From positions 1 to 34,023 of the forward strand of contig NZ_RHNT01000021.1 of the NCBI RefSeq assembly GCF_003946325.1: a DNA stretch of 34,023 nucleotides, written 5' to 3'. Both the position numbers and the translations under genes were made by a program. This document shows, one piece after another, positions 16,174-24,767 of this stretch. The notes under the pieces were generated by a model. That model ran no database searches. It was not told where the DNA came from and worked only from the letters and a program-made list of their open reading frames with translations. This stretch comes from Companilactobacillus furfuricola. Lineage in GTDB: Bacteria > Bacillota > Bacilli > Lactobacillales > Lactobacillaceae. How positions within the stretch are numbered: position 1 is the first letter of the stretch; each line of letters begins with the position of its first letter.

Positions 16174-17691
16174 TTACGATCCTAAATTCTTTTTCCGTTC
16201 ATGCCGAGCATAAGAACCATAAAGCACCAAAGCAATAGCTCCAAACAAAACAGGCCCTAAAATAGTCCAAAATGCATCCATATAAGCATGATCAATAATT
16301 GGTTCTAACAAAGTAAAGATAATAGCAAACAAAACAACTAAGAAAACCAAAATCGAAGTAGCCCACATAAACTTTTTATTCTTAAAGAATTGATAAGGCT
16401 TTTCAATATCATCATTCATACTAAAGAATGGAAATGCCCCAACCAAGAACAAATACGGCACACTAGTAGCCACATTAGCCATCAAAGTCAAAACAGCATA
16501 CAAATTCTTAGCATTTCGACCACCAAGAAAATCAACCGCTAAAATAATGAGACAAACAAAAATAGCTTGCATCCACATCGCAAAAGCGGGCATCCCTTTA
16601 TCATTCAACGTAGTAACTTTTTTCGGCCAAAAGTCCCTAGGAGTACCCATAATGAATGATTTCAGTGGTGAATAGATCAAAACGAAAAATGCACCCATGT
16701 ACAAGATAAACATATCTAAAGCGGTAAATCTCGATAACCAGGCACCTAACGTCGTCGCTGCCGCAGCGCTTAATCCAATGTGAGTTCCGAAACTGTAACC
16801 TAAATTGCTCATCATTACATAAGTAATATTAGCCAAGTTAACGCCATCTTTACCGATAACGCTATTCCAGTTAGTACTGATACCCCAGAAGAAAATCGTC
16901 AAAGAATAAAGCACGGCGATGATCCCAGCAGAGATCAAAATACCTTTAGGAAAATCACGTTTAGGATTCTTCATACTATCAGTGACGCCACCCATAGACT
17001 CCAAACCACCATAAGCAAATATTGCATAAACAACAAATGAAAGCATACCGATCGGAGAAGCAAATTCTGGATTCGGCGACTTAATGAATGTACTAATGCC
17101 ATTGATCGGTTCCGCCATATGGAAACCTGATAAAAAGATCATGGCAATACTTAAACCAAAGAACACGATATTTAAAATGATCATCATCGTACCACCAAAC
17201 GACGTGAACTTCGAGATCTTATCAATTCCTCGTGAAGCGGTAAATGTAACAAATATGATCCACAAAACTGCTAGTAGACCAATAGTTTGTGTAGAGCTCA
17301 AACCTCCCAGATGCCAGCTTTGAGTGGTATCATGTCCGGCAAAAAACGTTGCCATCGGGATCCAGACCTTGGAAGAAGTTGAAACCAACCAGACTTCCCA
17401 GGAAGCTAGCCAAATAAATGTTCCGGTAAAGGCTAATCTTGGTCCGATCGCTCCCTCGATCCAAGAATAAATTCCACCTTTAGCCTCGTTATAAGCTGAT
17501 CCATATTCTGCCATCATAAAACCGACTGGCAAGAAGAAAAAGATAGCAGCAAATAAATACCAAATAATACTTGCTAATCCCATTTGCTCATAAGCAACAG
17601 TAGTATTAGCGAATCCAAATACGGACGTAAAGATCATCATGATCAAGCCAAACATCGTGATGGTCTTTTTCGTCGAATTACCTTCGTTCAT
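16174..17691 (-). CDS. APC-family amino acid transporter (YjeM-like glutamate/GABA type)
   Basis: The 505-residue protein has about 12 membrane helices spread over its length. The first helix region GLIMMIFTSVFGFANT is the unwound, substrate-binding type seen in APC transporters, and the overall pattern (EYGSAYNEAKGGIYSWIEGAIGP) is that of the YjeM/GadC branch. It should move an amino acid across the membrane by proton symport or exchange; the substrate is not readable. It follows the C69 dipeptidase gene by 27 bases on the same strand, suggesting import or exchange of the dipeptidase's products. The C-terminus is short and basic. Confidence 0.85.
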   Translation of the reverse strand: MNEGNSTKKTITMFGLIMMIFTSVFGFANTTVAYEQMGLASIIWYLFAAIFFFLPVGFMMAEYGSAYNEAKGGIYSWIEGAIGPRLAFTGTFIWLASWEVWLVSTSSKVWIPMATFFAGHDTTQSWHLGGLSSTQTIGLLAVLWIIFVTFTASRGIDKISKFTSFGGTMMIILNIVFFGLSIAMIFLSGFHMAEPINGISTFIKSPNPEFASPIGMLSFVVYAIFAYGGLESMGGVTDSMKNPKRDFPKGILISAGIIAVLYSLTIFFWGISTNWNSVIGKDGVNLANITYVMMSNLGYSFGTHIGLSAAAATTLGAWLSRFTALDMFILYMGAFFVLIYSPLKSFIMGTPRDFWPKKVTTLNDKGMPAFAMWMQAIFVCLIILAVDFLGGRNAKNLYAVLTLMANVATSVPYLFLVGAFPFFSMNDDIEKPYQFFKNKKFMWATSILVFLVVLFAIIFTLLEPIIDHAYMDAFWTILGPVLFGAIALVLYGSYARHERKKNLGS

Positions 17692-17718
17692 TTTTCAAAA
17701 ATCCCCTATTCCCTCTGA

Positions 17719-19149
17719 TTACAAATTCATATCTGTTATAAAATTCAATGGCGAAAAGTCAGTTGACTGAGTAATTAATTTGGCAGTCAGTTCTTTGTAG
17801 CCATCGAGTGATGTTTTAGCCATTTCTGCCGATGCTTCGGTCAAAAATTGTGGTAGTTGATCGTCATATTTACCAAGAGCTTTAATATCAAAATCACGTA
17901 GCATTTTTTTCAATGTGATATTGATCGCTTTTTGTTGCTCTTTATACATCGTTCCTAATTCTGAATAGTGGCTATCTAATAAAACACCAGCTAATTTGAA
18001 TGTCCAATAAGCAGACTTCTCATCATATGGCAATTTACCAATTTTATACTCTTCGGGAGTATCTGTGATACCCAAATAAAACGGCACGTAAACACTTTGT
18101 GAAGCTACGCCCATGCTTAACCATTGGACCCCTGCGATCTCCTTTTTCAGATCTGGGCGGATCTGTAGGACATGAGATTCTTGCGTCTTAGCCAAGCTAA
18201 TTGGACGATAGCGCTGATTGTTAGCAGATTTGTTTAAGGGATCGAATTCCGTTCCCTCAAAATGAGAACTCAAATAACCTTGCACGTCGTCGATACTTAG
18301 CAAGCGTTCAGCTTTCTTAATGAAGTCCAGTTCTTGACTTTCCGGACTTTCATCAGTCTTTCCAGAAAATTCTTGCTGACCATACCAAACTCTAGGAGTA
18401 GTGTAAATAGCGTCAGATCGGTCGTGCGTTCCAAAAATTTTACGGAAATTAAATGTTTGGGGCCATGGATTCAAGCTGTAATCATTAACGAATTCTTGAA
18501 TATCTGACTTGAACATAAAGCTTTCGGGGTCATTGAAATCGATCTCCTGAATGGCTAATTGATTGGCTACTACCGCATAGGAATCATCTGGGATCCTTTG
18601 AGCAACCCAATAGTGACCTGAGCCACTTTCAAAGTACCAAACTTCATCTTGGTCAGAAAATAAAACACCGTTAGTTTCAGATGTCCCGTATTTTTCAATG
18701 ATATCTCCTAAACGTTTTACACCCTCACGTGCACTCTTAACGTATGGCAAGACAACTGTCACCATTGCCTCTTCACCGATCCCATCTTTTACCAAGGGAT
18801 CGACCCCCAGAACACCTTGATTAGAATAGGCACTTTCGGTGGCACTCATAGCGACGCCAAATTCGTTGAATCCATCTTCTTCGAAAAGACCCTCTTTGTC
18901 AGTCCACTCAGGTGTGGCAGAATATTTGTAACGGATTTTTGGCAATTCGATTGAAAAACCATTTTCATTCGAAGAATACTTTTGTGGTTCTGAAAATTCT
19001 TCATGCGGATGAACAACAAAATGTTTTGGCCACGAAGCTTTAGCATCTTCGTTTCGACCGATCATCGTTGAACCATCGATTGAAGCTTTTTTACCAACTA
19101 AAATGCTAGTACAAGCAGACAATGAAGCTTTGTTGTACTGTATTGTCAT
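17719..19149 (-). CDS. pepD: C69 family dipeptidase (PepD type)
   Basis: The 476-residue enzyme is an N-terminal-nucleophile hydrolase that cleaves dipeptides in the cytosol. The nucleophile is Cys13 in SACTSILVGKKASIDGST, followed by IGRNEDA, the family signature. No signal peptide is present. AAGGTGAAATT lies before ATG. The gene sits between the ybjQ-like gene (nine-base gap) and the permease gene in one minus-strand unit. Lactobacilli carry several PepD paralogues for peptide nutrition, so the symbol denotes the family, not a specific orthologue. Confidence 0.92.
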   Translation of the reverse strand: MTIQYNKASLSACTSILVGKKASIDGSTMIGRNEDAKASWPKHFVVHPHEEFSEPQKYSSNENGFSIELPKIRYKYSATPEWTDKEGLFEEDGFNEFGVAMSATESAYSNQGVLGVDPLVKDGIGEEAMVTVVLPYVKSAREGVKRLGDIIEKYGTSETNGVLFSDQDEVWYFESGSGHYWVAQRIPDDSYAVVANQLAIQEIDFNDPESFMFKSDIQEFVNDYSLNPWPQTFNFRKIFGTHDRSDAIYTTPRVWYGQQEFSGKTDESPESQELDFIKKAERLLSIDDVQGYLSSHFEGTEFDPLNKSANNQRYRPISLAKTQESHVLQIRPDLKKEIAGVQWLSMGVASQSVYVPFYLGITDTPEEYKIGKLPYDEKSAYWTFKLAGVLLDSHYSELGTMYKEQQKAINITLKKMLRDFDIKALGKYDDQLPQFLTEASAEMAKTSLDGYKELTAKLITQSTDFSPLNFITDMNL

Positions 19150-19158
19150 AATTTCACC

Positions 19159-19485
19159 TTACTTAAATTTTACTGCGGTACCATATGCAGCGACAGTTTC
19201 CATATCTTGACTGATCGAATCAGAGTCGAATCTCATCATCACGACTGCATCAGCACCCATTTTTACTGCATTTTCCTGTAGACGCTCGATTGCGATATCG
19301 CGAGCTTCTGTTAAAAGTTCGGTATATGCCTTTATTTCACCACCAACAATATTTTTCAAGCCAGCACCAATATTTTTGACGACATTTTTGGATTGAGTCG
19401 TTAAACCAAATACTTCGCCAATGATCTCATATTGTTTGCCAGGGATATTTTCAGTTGTTGTTATTAAAATATTAGTATTATTCAC
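19159..19485 (-). CDS. YbjQ/UPF0145 family protein
   Basis: The 108-residue protein starts [17 protein letters not shown] (GTG start at 19485 with GAGGTGAA at correct spacing). A longer open frame to 19599 adds residues unlike the family and lacks a ribosome site. Family features are the TTTENIPG start, GEVFG, the long helix [24 protein letters not shown] and a final YGTAVKF strand. Members form compact pentamers related to heavy-metal-binding domains; no function is established. It is first in the unit with pepD and the permease. Confidence 0.9.
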   Translation of the reverse strand: MNNTNILITTTENIPGKQYEIIGEVFGLTTQSKNVVKNIGAGLKNIVGGEIKAYTELLTEARDIAIERLQENAVKMGADAVVMMRFDSDSISQDMETVAAYGTAVKFK

Positions 19486-19571
19486 AATTTCACCTCGTAT
19501 AAAAAAATCAGTCCAGTAAATAACATACCACAATTGCTCCAGTAATTCTTTCAGATTCGCATTATTTAACC

Positions 19572-19600
19572 TTGACATAAACTTTGTTTTTTCATACAAT
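19572..19600 (+). promoter_or_regulatory. Promoter of tRNA-Gln
   Basis: Consensus TTGACA (19572-19577), 17 bases, then TACAAT (19595-19600). The start site should fall about 15 bases before the tRNA. Confidence 0.85.
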
Positions 19601-19622
19601 TTTTAAGTATTGTAAAAACAAC

Positions 19623-19693
19623 TGGGCATTCGCCAAATGGTAAGGCAGCGGACTCTGAATCCGCAATTTATTGGTTCGAACCCAATATGCCCA
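19623..19693 (+). tRNA. tRNA-Gln, anticodon CTG
   Basis: The 71-base cloverleaf closes fully: acceptor TGGGCAT/ATGCCCA, D arm GCCaaatggtaaGGC, anticodon stem GCGGA/TCCGC with loop CTCTGAA (anticodon CTG, reading CAG), T arm ATTGG-TTCGAAC-CCAAT. CCA is not encoded. A promoter and terminator flank it, so it is transcribed alone. It is the CAG-specific isoacceptor; a TTG isoacceptor is expected elsewhere. Confidence 0.96.
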
Positions 19694-19713
19694 ATAATTA
19701 TTCATTCCAAAGA

Positions 19714-19741
19714 AAAACCACATCTTATCGATGTGGTTTTT
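19714..19741. terminator. Terminator after tRNA-Gln
   Basis: AAAACCACATC and GATGTGGTTTT pair around TTATC (19714-19740), with T or A runs on both sides. It can also end the minus-strand peptide transcript from 19830-19937. Confidence 0.85.
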
Positions 19742-19829
19742 ACTTTGCGAGCTTTGCTCCGCTTGGTCAGCCGCTTAAGTTTGAAGATTGCAGAATCATA
19801 TTGCATCTTGTATTGCGATTTATTGTAAA

Positions 19830-19937
19830 TTAATAAGAGTTTTCTGCTTGTAACTCTGCCAATACGATTTTTTGTTTAACGTCAATTTCTTTTGGTGCTG
19901 GTTTAACTGTTTGTTTAATCATTTCGATAAGTTTCAT
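19830..19937 (-). CDS. 35-residue charged peptide, unknown
   Basis: ATG at 19937 follows AAAGGATTTGAGATC (SD AAAGGA, nine-base spacing). The frame gives 35 residues beginning MKLIEMIKQTVKPAPKE and ending ELQAENSY, then TAA. The composition is Lys/Glu-rich with a short hydrophobic start (LIEMI) and no membrane span, so it differs entirely from the 37-residue peptide at 3404. A bidirectional terminator lies at the right distance downstream. No Cys, Trp or double-Gly leader hints at a processed product. It could be a small regulatory protein, a signalling precursor or a leader peptide. I do not recognise it. Confidence 0.55.
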   Translation of the reverse strand: MKLIEMIKQTVKPAPKEIDVKQKIVLAELQAENSY

Positions 19938-19959
19938 GATCTCAAATCCTTTCGTCTAG

Positions 19960-20257
19960 GTAAATGTAAAATCATAAATTACTATCCTGGAACAACTAAA
20001 TAATAACTTTTTACAACAAGATAAATGGTTCATATTACAAAAGTTATATTTACAATTGATGCACATTTTATAGTAATTGGTGTTGTTGTATATCATGACA
20101 TCACAGTGCAACTTACCTGGATCTTCCTGGAATGATCGTGCTATGTTGCGTCACTCTATAAATATTCTGTAATCCTTAACTGAAAAGTTAAGCTATTTTA
20201 CCTCCTATTTAGATGTATCTTTACTATAATTGATGTGAATTTTCCTGTCTATCCGAA
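19960..20257. other. Non-coding stretch before the HAD gene
   Basis: I see no gene here. It holds an AGGAGGT ribosome-site match on the minus strand (plus about 20200-20206) followed at once by a small hairpin (CTTAACT/AGTTAAG, plus about 20176-20193) and no usable start codon, plus three CCTGG motifs (19987, 20119, 20133 regions). TATAAT lies at 20225-20230 and TATACT at 20263-20268 on the plus strand; either may start the HAD transcript, but neither has a good -35. Confidence 0.4.
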
Positions 20258-20308
20258 ATGAATATACTGGATTACAATAGAATTTATAAAACTTTCAAGG
20301 AGAAAAAT

Positions 20309-21124
20309 ATGACCTACAAACTAATTGCCATCGATCTAGATGACACCTTATTGAATACCCAAAAAACCATCTCTCAACAAAATGAAAATATCATCAAACA
20401 AGCCCTTAAACAAAATATCAAAATTGTTCTTTGTTCCGGGAGGACTCACAATGCTGTAAAAAATTACGCTCAGCGACTAGGAATCACCGGCGATGATCAA
20501 TATTTGATAACAAACGGCGGAGCCATTATTGAAACAGCCAATCAAAAAATCCTTCACGAGCAAGCCCTGAGCAATCAATTTTATCGAAACTTCGTCGATT
20601 TTGTTCATGAAAATCACCTACACTACAACGTAGTTGATGACAAATCAAACACCTACACAAGTTCCGAAACATGGTTTGATAAGTACACCATTGCCCAAGC
20701 TTTTGAAAACGACAGCGGGCTCTTCATCAGAGAATCAGATCAATTGCCAAATGACTTCAAGATCCTCAAGGCAATCATCAATGGCAATAAAGACGAACTC
20801 GATCAAATATCTGATTTAGTACATCAAACTTACGATGAAAATTATTTCGTCGTCCGGACTGGTGAAGGATTCCTGGAAGTCTTTCCGAAAAATGTCAACA
20901 AAGGTGCGGCCTTAAAGCAACTAACGTCGCAACTAGGAATCGCCTTATCTGATACGATAGCCATCGGCGACCGCGACAACGATATCCCCATGTTAAAAAT
21001 TGCTGGAAAAGGAATTGCCATGGAAAACGGTCAACCAGGAGTTAAAAAAGTCGCTGACTACATTACCCAAGACAATAACCACGATGGCGTCGGCTTAGCC
21101 ATCCAAAAATTTGCACTGAAGTAA
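20309..21124 (+). CDS. Cof-type HAD-IIB sugar-phosphate phosphatase
   Basis: The 271-residue cytosolic phosphatase has motif I DLDDTLLN (8-15; nucleophile and acid/base Asp), motif II CSGRT, a C2B-type cap in the middle, the motif III Lys in NKGAAL, and motif IV GDRDNDIPML. Substrates of this group are usually sugar phosphates or flavin/PLP phosphates; specificity cannot be read. ATG at 20309 is chosen because AAGGAG lies just before it, whereas the upstream in-frame ATG at 20258 has none. A terminator follows. Confidence 0.93.
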   Translation: MTYKLIAIDLDDTLLNTQKTISQQNENIIKQALKQNIKIVLCSGRTHNAVKNYAQRLGITGDDQYLITNGGAIIETANQKILHEQALSNQFYRNFVDFVHENHLHYNVVDDKSNTYTSSETWFDKYTIAQAFENDSGLFIRESDQLPNDFKILKAIINGNKDELDQISDLVHQTYDENYFVVRTGEGFLEVFPKNVNKGAALKQLTSQLGIALSDTIAIGDRDNDIPMLKIAGKGIAMENGQPGVKKVADYITQDNNHDGVGLAIQKFALK

Positions 21125-21140
21125 AATATCAACACATTTA

Positions 21141-21185
21141 AAAAGGGATCTCTGCAATCACAAATTGTGATCAGAAATCCCTTAA
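21141..21185 (+). terminator. Terminator after the HAD gene
   Basis: AAGGGAT and ATCCCTT form the outer stem, with ATCAC/GTGAT around AAATT inside (about 21143-21183). A-rich and T-containing flanks suit either direction. Confidence 0.65.
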
Positions 21186-21211
21186 TTATTATTTATAAAA
21201 CATCCAGGCGA

Positions 21212-21448
21212 TCATTTACCTAAAATACGAAATACAAGCGATAAAATTACATATGAGAGCATATAACCCATGATGAATAAAGTAGCAAAAGCTAAAAGCC
21301 AAGTTCCATACAGAGCCGCATAAACCAAAATTTGACTATTAGCAATCACAAAAATCATAGCGATCGTAATACTCATCAAAATCTTAACGATATTATTATC
21401 TATATATCCCTTAAACGCACTTTTAAAATCAAAACATTTAGTCTTCAA
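21212..21448 (-). CDS. Small membrane protein, unknown
   Basis: The protein has 78 residues, with a charged N-terminus and two hydrophobic segments (about 22-45 and 50-74) forming a helical hairpin. The start is TTG at 21448, preceded by the weak match GGGGCG; no ATG is available in frame. The family is not recognised. It ends a run of minus-strand genes that includes the next unknown and the DNPH1-like gene, with no clear terminator between them. Confidence 0.6.
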   Translation of the reverse strand: MKTKCFDFKSAFKGYIDNNIVKILMSITIAMIFVIANSQILVYAALYGTWLLAFATLFIMGYMLSYVILSLVFRILGK

Positions 21449-21515
21449 TTAAAACGCCCCGATCAAAATTATTTATAATCATAGTGTACCACTTCATTGG
21501 GACAATTTAAAAAGA

Positions 21516-21797
21516 TTAAGCAAAAGCAGCAATCAAATTCTCTTTCAAAAAATTAGAAACGCCAAATCCGCTATTCAAGAAAACAAAATGCTTATCATCA
21601 TAATCAAACTCAATTTGATTTTGAATATCAGGGTCTTCCGACAAATGAGAAATCTCATCCAAAGGAATCTTAACCCGAACCGTCTTACTTAAACCAGTCA
21701 TAAATGCCAAAGACAAAATCCCGTTGCCAAACTCAAACGCAGCATAACCACTAAAAGTCTCATCATTAGCCCGAATAATCTGTACATATGTAAACAT
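21516..21797 (-). CDS. Small soluble protein, unknown
   Basis: ATG at 21797 follows AAAGGATAGTG, giving 93 residues starting MFTYVQIIRANDE. An open extension to 21971 overlaps the next gene and is not used. Alternating strands (YAAFEFGNGILSLAF, KTVRVKIPLDEI, IEFDYDDKHFVFLNSG) suggest a small beta-rich domain, possibly PH-like, with a helix at the end. There is no signal or membrane segment. It lies 88 bases downstream of the DNPH1-like gene. Confidence 0.7.
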   Translation of the reverse strand: MFTYVQIIRANDETFSGYAAFEFGNGILSLAFMTGLSKTVRVKIPLDEISHLSEDPDIQNQIEFDYDDKHFVFLNSGFGVSNFLKENLIAAFA

Positions 21798-21885
21798 ATC
21801 AATCACTATCCTTTGTTTAAATTTCCTAACAAATTCAGTGTAAAGTATGAAACGGGTTTTAGAGCAACCCCCAAAATCAAAATAG

Positions 21886-22299
21886 TTATAAAGCAGCCAA
21901 CTTCTGTCGCAAAATAGCCACAGCCTCATCAGCATTGTGATAATAATTAACATCAGAAAAATAACCATCACCAGAAATCATAGCCGAAAGATCAGAAACG
22001 TCAGGATCATGCAAAAGAATCACCGGCTTATCAAAACATTCAGCACAAGCCAACTCATAACCAACACCTAAACTAGGAATCGAACAATCAGCCACAACCA
22101 AATCAGCCTCCCGGATCCAAGCCACATCCCGATCACGAATAGAAGCATCATCCATACCAGATTCAGAATCAAGAAAATCCACATCGCCAACATGTTCAGT
22201 CAATACAACATGATCAAGCTTCAAAAAATCAATCACAGCACGATAAACATCAACTCGATCACGACCACCACGAATAGACCCAGAAAAATAAATCTTCAT
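21886..22299 (-). CDS. DNPH1/RCL-like nucleotide N-glycosidase (nucleoside deoxyribosyltransferase superfamily)
   Basis: The 137-residue protein starts MKIYFSGSIRGGRDRVDVY, matching the YFSGSIRGGR nucleotide-binding start of DNPH1/RCL. The catalytic Glu lies in SLGVGYELACAE, preceded by ADLVVADCSIPS. The length suits the hydrolase branch, which splits 5'-monophosphate deoxynucleosides into base and deoxyribose 5-phosphate, rather than the longer transferases. Role: sanitising or salvaging deoxynucleotides in the cytosol. AGGAGG precedes ATG at eight bases. Confidence 0.85.
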   Translation of the reverse strand: MKIYFSGSIRGGRDRVDVYRAVIDFLKLDHVVLTEHVGDVDFLDSESGMDDASIRDRDVAWIREADLVVADCSIPSLGVGYELACAECFDKPVILLHDPDVSDLSAMISGDGYFSDVNYYHNADEAVAILRQKLAAL

Positions 22300-22439
22300 A
22301 AAAACCTCCTAAAATAATGAACCAGAAAAAGGCGAAGTGTGGAGCGTAGCAACACACCAACCAAAAAAAACAACTGCGAGAGTGCGACACAGAGCACGCG
22401 AGCAAGAAACAAATAAAAAAAGAAACAACGCAAAAAAAA

Positions 22440-23085
22440 GAACAAGGCAAAAGCACGAGGAACGAATGGGCGAGCAAGAAACGAAAGTAAGAGATGGAAA
22501 AAGTATTTGATCTTATCTAACCTAAAAAAGAAAAGCAAGCTCACAACAGCAATGTAAGTCAGGAAACAAAATGAGCGGAGCAAAGTCCCGCGAACCGAGA
22601 AAGAGATTGGTGATCAAAACAGAGAAAATAGACAAACAAAACCAGGAAGCTCCTACTCCCCACCAGAATAGATGGAGCCTGAGATAGACATGTGAGAAAT
22701 AGGATGCGCAAACAGTGCCAACTTGATCAAAAAAAATCGGTAAACCTCAACCCAAAGGAGGTATTGTCTCCATCTAGACGGAGTGGCCCGGGGATACAGA
22801 CCTCAGTACCCAAATTCCTCTTGGCGACGAAGGAGCTTAGAGGAAGACCGAGTTTTGAGATGCCTGGGCGAACTCCCCAGGTAGCTCAAAATCGCGTCGG
22901 GTACGTTCCCGACCCTAGTTGTTCGGTGGCGTAGCCACCACCATAACCGGTTGCGCAAGTGCGTTAGCACTTACGTTCCTTTAATGTATCCCCGGGCCAC
23001 GATGTCGGCATTGAACGTAGCAACCAAACTACTACTTCCCACCCCACTAACCAAACAAAACCAACAGGACCCCAGCAAAGCAAAC
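22440..23085 (+). repeat. Family B structured repeat, copy 2
   Basis: This copy of about 645 bases matches 15528-16100 in order and orientation. The same helices form with different bases. P1 is GGCCCGGGGATACA (22785-22798) with 22985-22998, 14 perfect pairs. P2 is TTCCTCT/AGAGGAA (22815-22821, 22839-22845) around the identical 17-base loop. P3 is TTTTGAG/CTCAAAA (22853-22859, 22885-22891) with inner CCTGGG/CCCAGG. It also has three extra perfect hairpins absent from copy 1: GTCGGG/CCCGAC (22896-22913), GGTGGC/GCCACC (22925-22939) and AAGTGC/GCACTT (22957-22972). Upstream (22320-22440) lie purine-rich, loosely repeated gcgagcaagaaa units. Confidence 0.85.
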
Positions 23086-23114
23086 TACTTCCGTCTACCA
23101 TATCTCCATCAAAC

Positions 23115-23140
23115 AAAAAAAAGCCGACCACCAGGTCAGC
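23115..23140 (-). terminator. Terminator of the efflux operon
   Basis: GCCGACC and GGTCaGC pair (23123-23140); the minus strand then runs into eight T (plus 23115-23122). Confidence 0.8.
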
Positions 23141-23146
23141 CATAAA

Positions 23147-23605
23147 TTAAAAAATAGAAACAACAAACAAAATCAAAGTCCAAATACTAATATTGATTTT
23201 CCCCTGACGACTAACCTCAAGCGAAGTCCAGTTGATCCAGCCAAGTAATCCATACTGAATAACACCAATCAAAACATTAGCCAGAGTATTAGGCACAGCC
23301 GAAGTACTCAAAGAAACAATAACAGCCAAAACCCCGCCCAAAGCGAAAGTCATAGCCAAGTTAACCATCAAAACCTGCTTAAATTCAACCTCTTCCTTAC
23401 GCAAGATCAGTTGAAAAATAAAGTAAACAATAGCAAGCAACACCGCAGCTGCTACCAGTGCCAGAAAAACAACCAAAAACTTGTTCATCTTTTCAAAACC
23501 AGTAGATAAAGCAAAATTACAGTACATCGCCGTAAATTGACTGATTAAAGCAATCAAGATCACGCCGATCAGCGAACTTCTCTTAACTTTATATAAAATT
23601 CCCAT
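23147..23605 (-). CDS. Four-helix membrane protein of the efflux operon, unknown
   Basis: The 152-residue protein has four hydrophobic segments (about 10-34, 42-68, 78-103, 109-127) and a fifth at the C-terminus (about 138-152). The loop LRKEEVEFKQ between helices is charged. The family is not recognised; the pattern recalls small Yip1-like or accessory membrane subunits. It starts four bases after the permease stop, with GAGGAG lying across that stop, so translation is coupled. Its place as last gene of a MacB-like operon suggests an accessory or protective role. Confidence 0.75.
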   Translation of the reverse strand: MGILYKVKRSSLIGVILIALISQFTAMYCNFALSTGFEKMNKFLVVFLALVAAAVLLAIVYFIFQLILRKEEVEFKQVLMVNLAMTFALGGVLAVIVSLSTSAVPNTLANVLIGVIQYGLLGWINWTSLEVSRQGKINISIWTLILFVVSIF

Positions 23606-23609
23606 TACA

Positions 23610-24767
23610 TTACTCCTCTTTTAGTAGGCCAACTAGTGACGATTTGGCAGCCTTATTGGAAGGTATAAAACCAAACAACAAGCCAACAGCACTAGAAACC
23701 AATAGTGAGATCAAAATTGAATAGATCGTGATAACTGCCTTAAAAGGCAAGAACGCATTAATAACTAAGACAGCTAAGTAGCCTAAGATAATTCCAATAA
23801 TTCCTCCGATAACACAAAGTACAATACTTTCCGTTAAGAATTGATTGCGGATATTATTGGCCGTGGCACCAAACGCTCTCCTAATACCAATTTCATTACG
23901 ACGTTCAGACACAGTGATGTACATTACATTCATAACTCCAATACCAGCGATCAATAAGGAAATACCAGCAACCAGAGCAACGAAGTAAGTCACACTATTT
24001 AAGACCTTCTGGAATGACTTCATCGCCTCAGTAGGGTCATCAATATGATATGAACCTTCATGTCTAAATTCACCATTAGCCTTGATCTTCTTCAAAACAG
24101 CTTTCGAGACTTTCTTCTTATTCTTACCATTTTCGATAGTCAATTTGGCCTGATCTTTATTGGAATTAGCATTAAAGATACGTTTGTAAGTTCCTTTCGA
24201 AACTAACACGTTAGTTGAATAGTCATCGCCACTATCAGATACACCTTGAACGATAAACATATCGTCACCGATCTGAACAGGCTTGCCAATAGCTGATTCA
24301 TCTTTAAATAAATCTTTTTCAATACTCTTAGAAATGATGATATTGTATGAATTCTTATCAGCTAATAAAGATTTGACCACATTCTTAGGACCGTCAGATG
24401 ACTTCTTAACTGGGCCTAAGTATGTTTTGGCACTATTACCCCTATTTGATAGCTTGACTGATCTAGTGTTATCGTAACTAGCTAATTTTACCGACTGCAC
24501 ACCATCGACATCTGACATCAAAGCAGCATCACCTTGAGTAAATCCATCAGTACTGTTGATATCAGATGAGTTGGTGGCATACGATAAGCTGACCTTGTTA
24601 GAGGCGTTATCCTTACCTAGTTCCTTAGTAATGCTTTGAGTGAATCCATCACCGACTGCCAAAATGGCAATAACGCTGGCAATCCCAATAATGATGCCTA
24701 ACATAGTTAAAAAATTACGATTCTTGTTCTTCATGATCGAGCGAAGTGCGATTGTTAAATTTTCCAT
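23610..24767 (-). CDS. MacB-like ABC transporter permease (FtsX fold)
   Basis: The 385-residue protein has the MacB topology: an N-terminal membrane helix (about 17-38, NFLTMLGIIIGIASVIAILAVG), a large extracytoplasmic MacB_PCD domain (about 40-260), then three helices (about 265-290, 315-340, 345-370). MISSING-free C-terminal FtsX signature ERRNEIGIRRAFGA sits after the second helix. With its ATPase and membrane-fusion partner it should export peptides, lantibiotics or lipids, or act as a mechanotransmitting efflux pump. Its ATG overlaps the ATPase stop by one base (TAATG). Confidence 0.92.
   Translation of the reverse strand: MENLTIALRSIMKNKNRNFLTMLGIIIGIASVIAILAVGDGFTQSITKELGKDNASNKVSLSYATNSSDINSTDGFTQGDAALMSDVDGVQSVKLASYDNTRSVKLSNRGNSAKTYLGPVKKSSDGPKNVVKSLLADKNSYNIIISKSIEKDLFKDESAIGKPVQIGDDMFIVQGVSDSGDDYSTNVLVSKGTYKRIFNANSNKDQAKLTIENGKNKKKVSKAVLKKIKANGEFRHEGSYHIDDPTEAMKSFQKVLNSVTYFVALVAGISLLIAGIGVMNVMYITVSERRNEIGIRRAFGATANNIRNQFLTESIVLCVIGGIIGIILGYLAVLVINAFLPFKAVITIYSILISLLVSSAVGLLFGFIPSNKAAKSSLVGLLKEE

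Noticed and set aside
19486-19599. N-terminal extension of the ybjQ-like gene
   Set aside because: It is unlike the family, and the GTG at 19485 has a proper ribosome site.
19744-19776. gcgagctttgctccgcttgg as a further family B copy
   Set aside because: Only a short segment resembles the gagcggagcaaag block; too little to call a copy.
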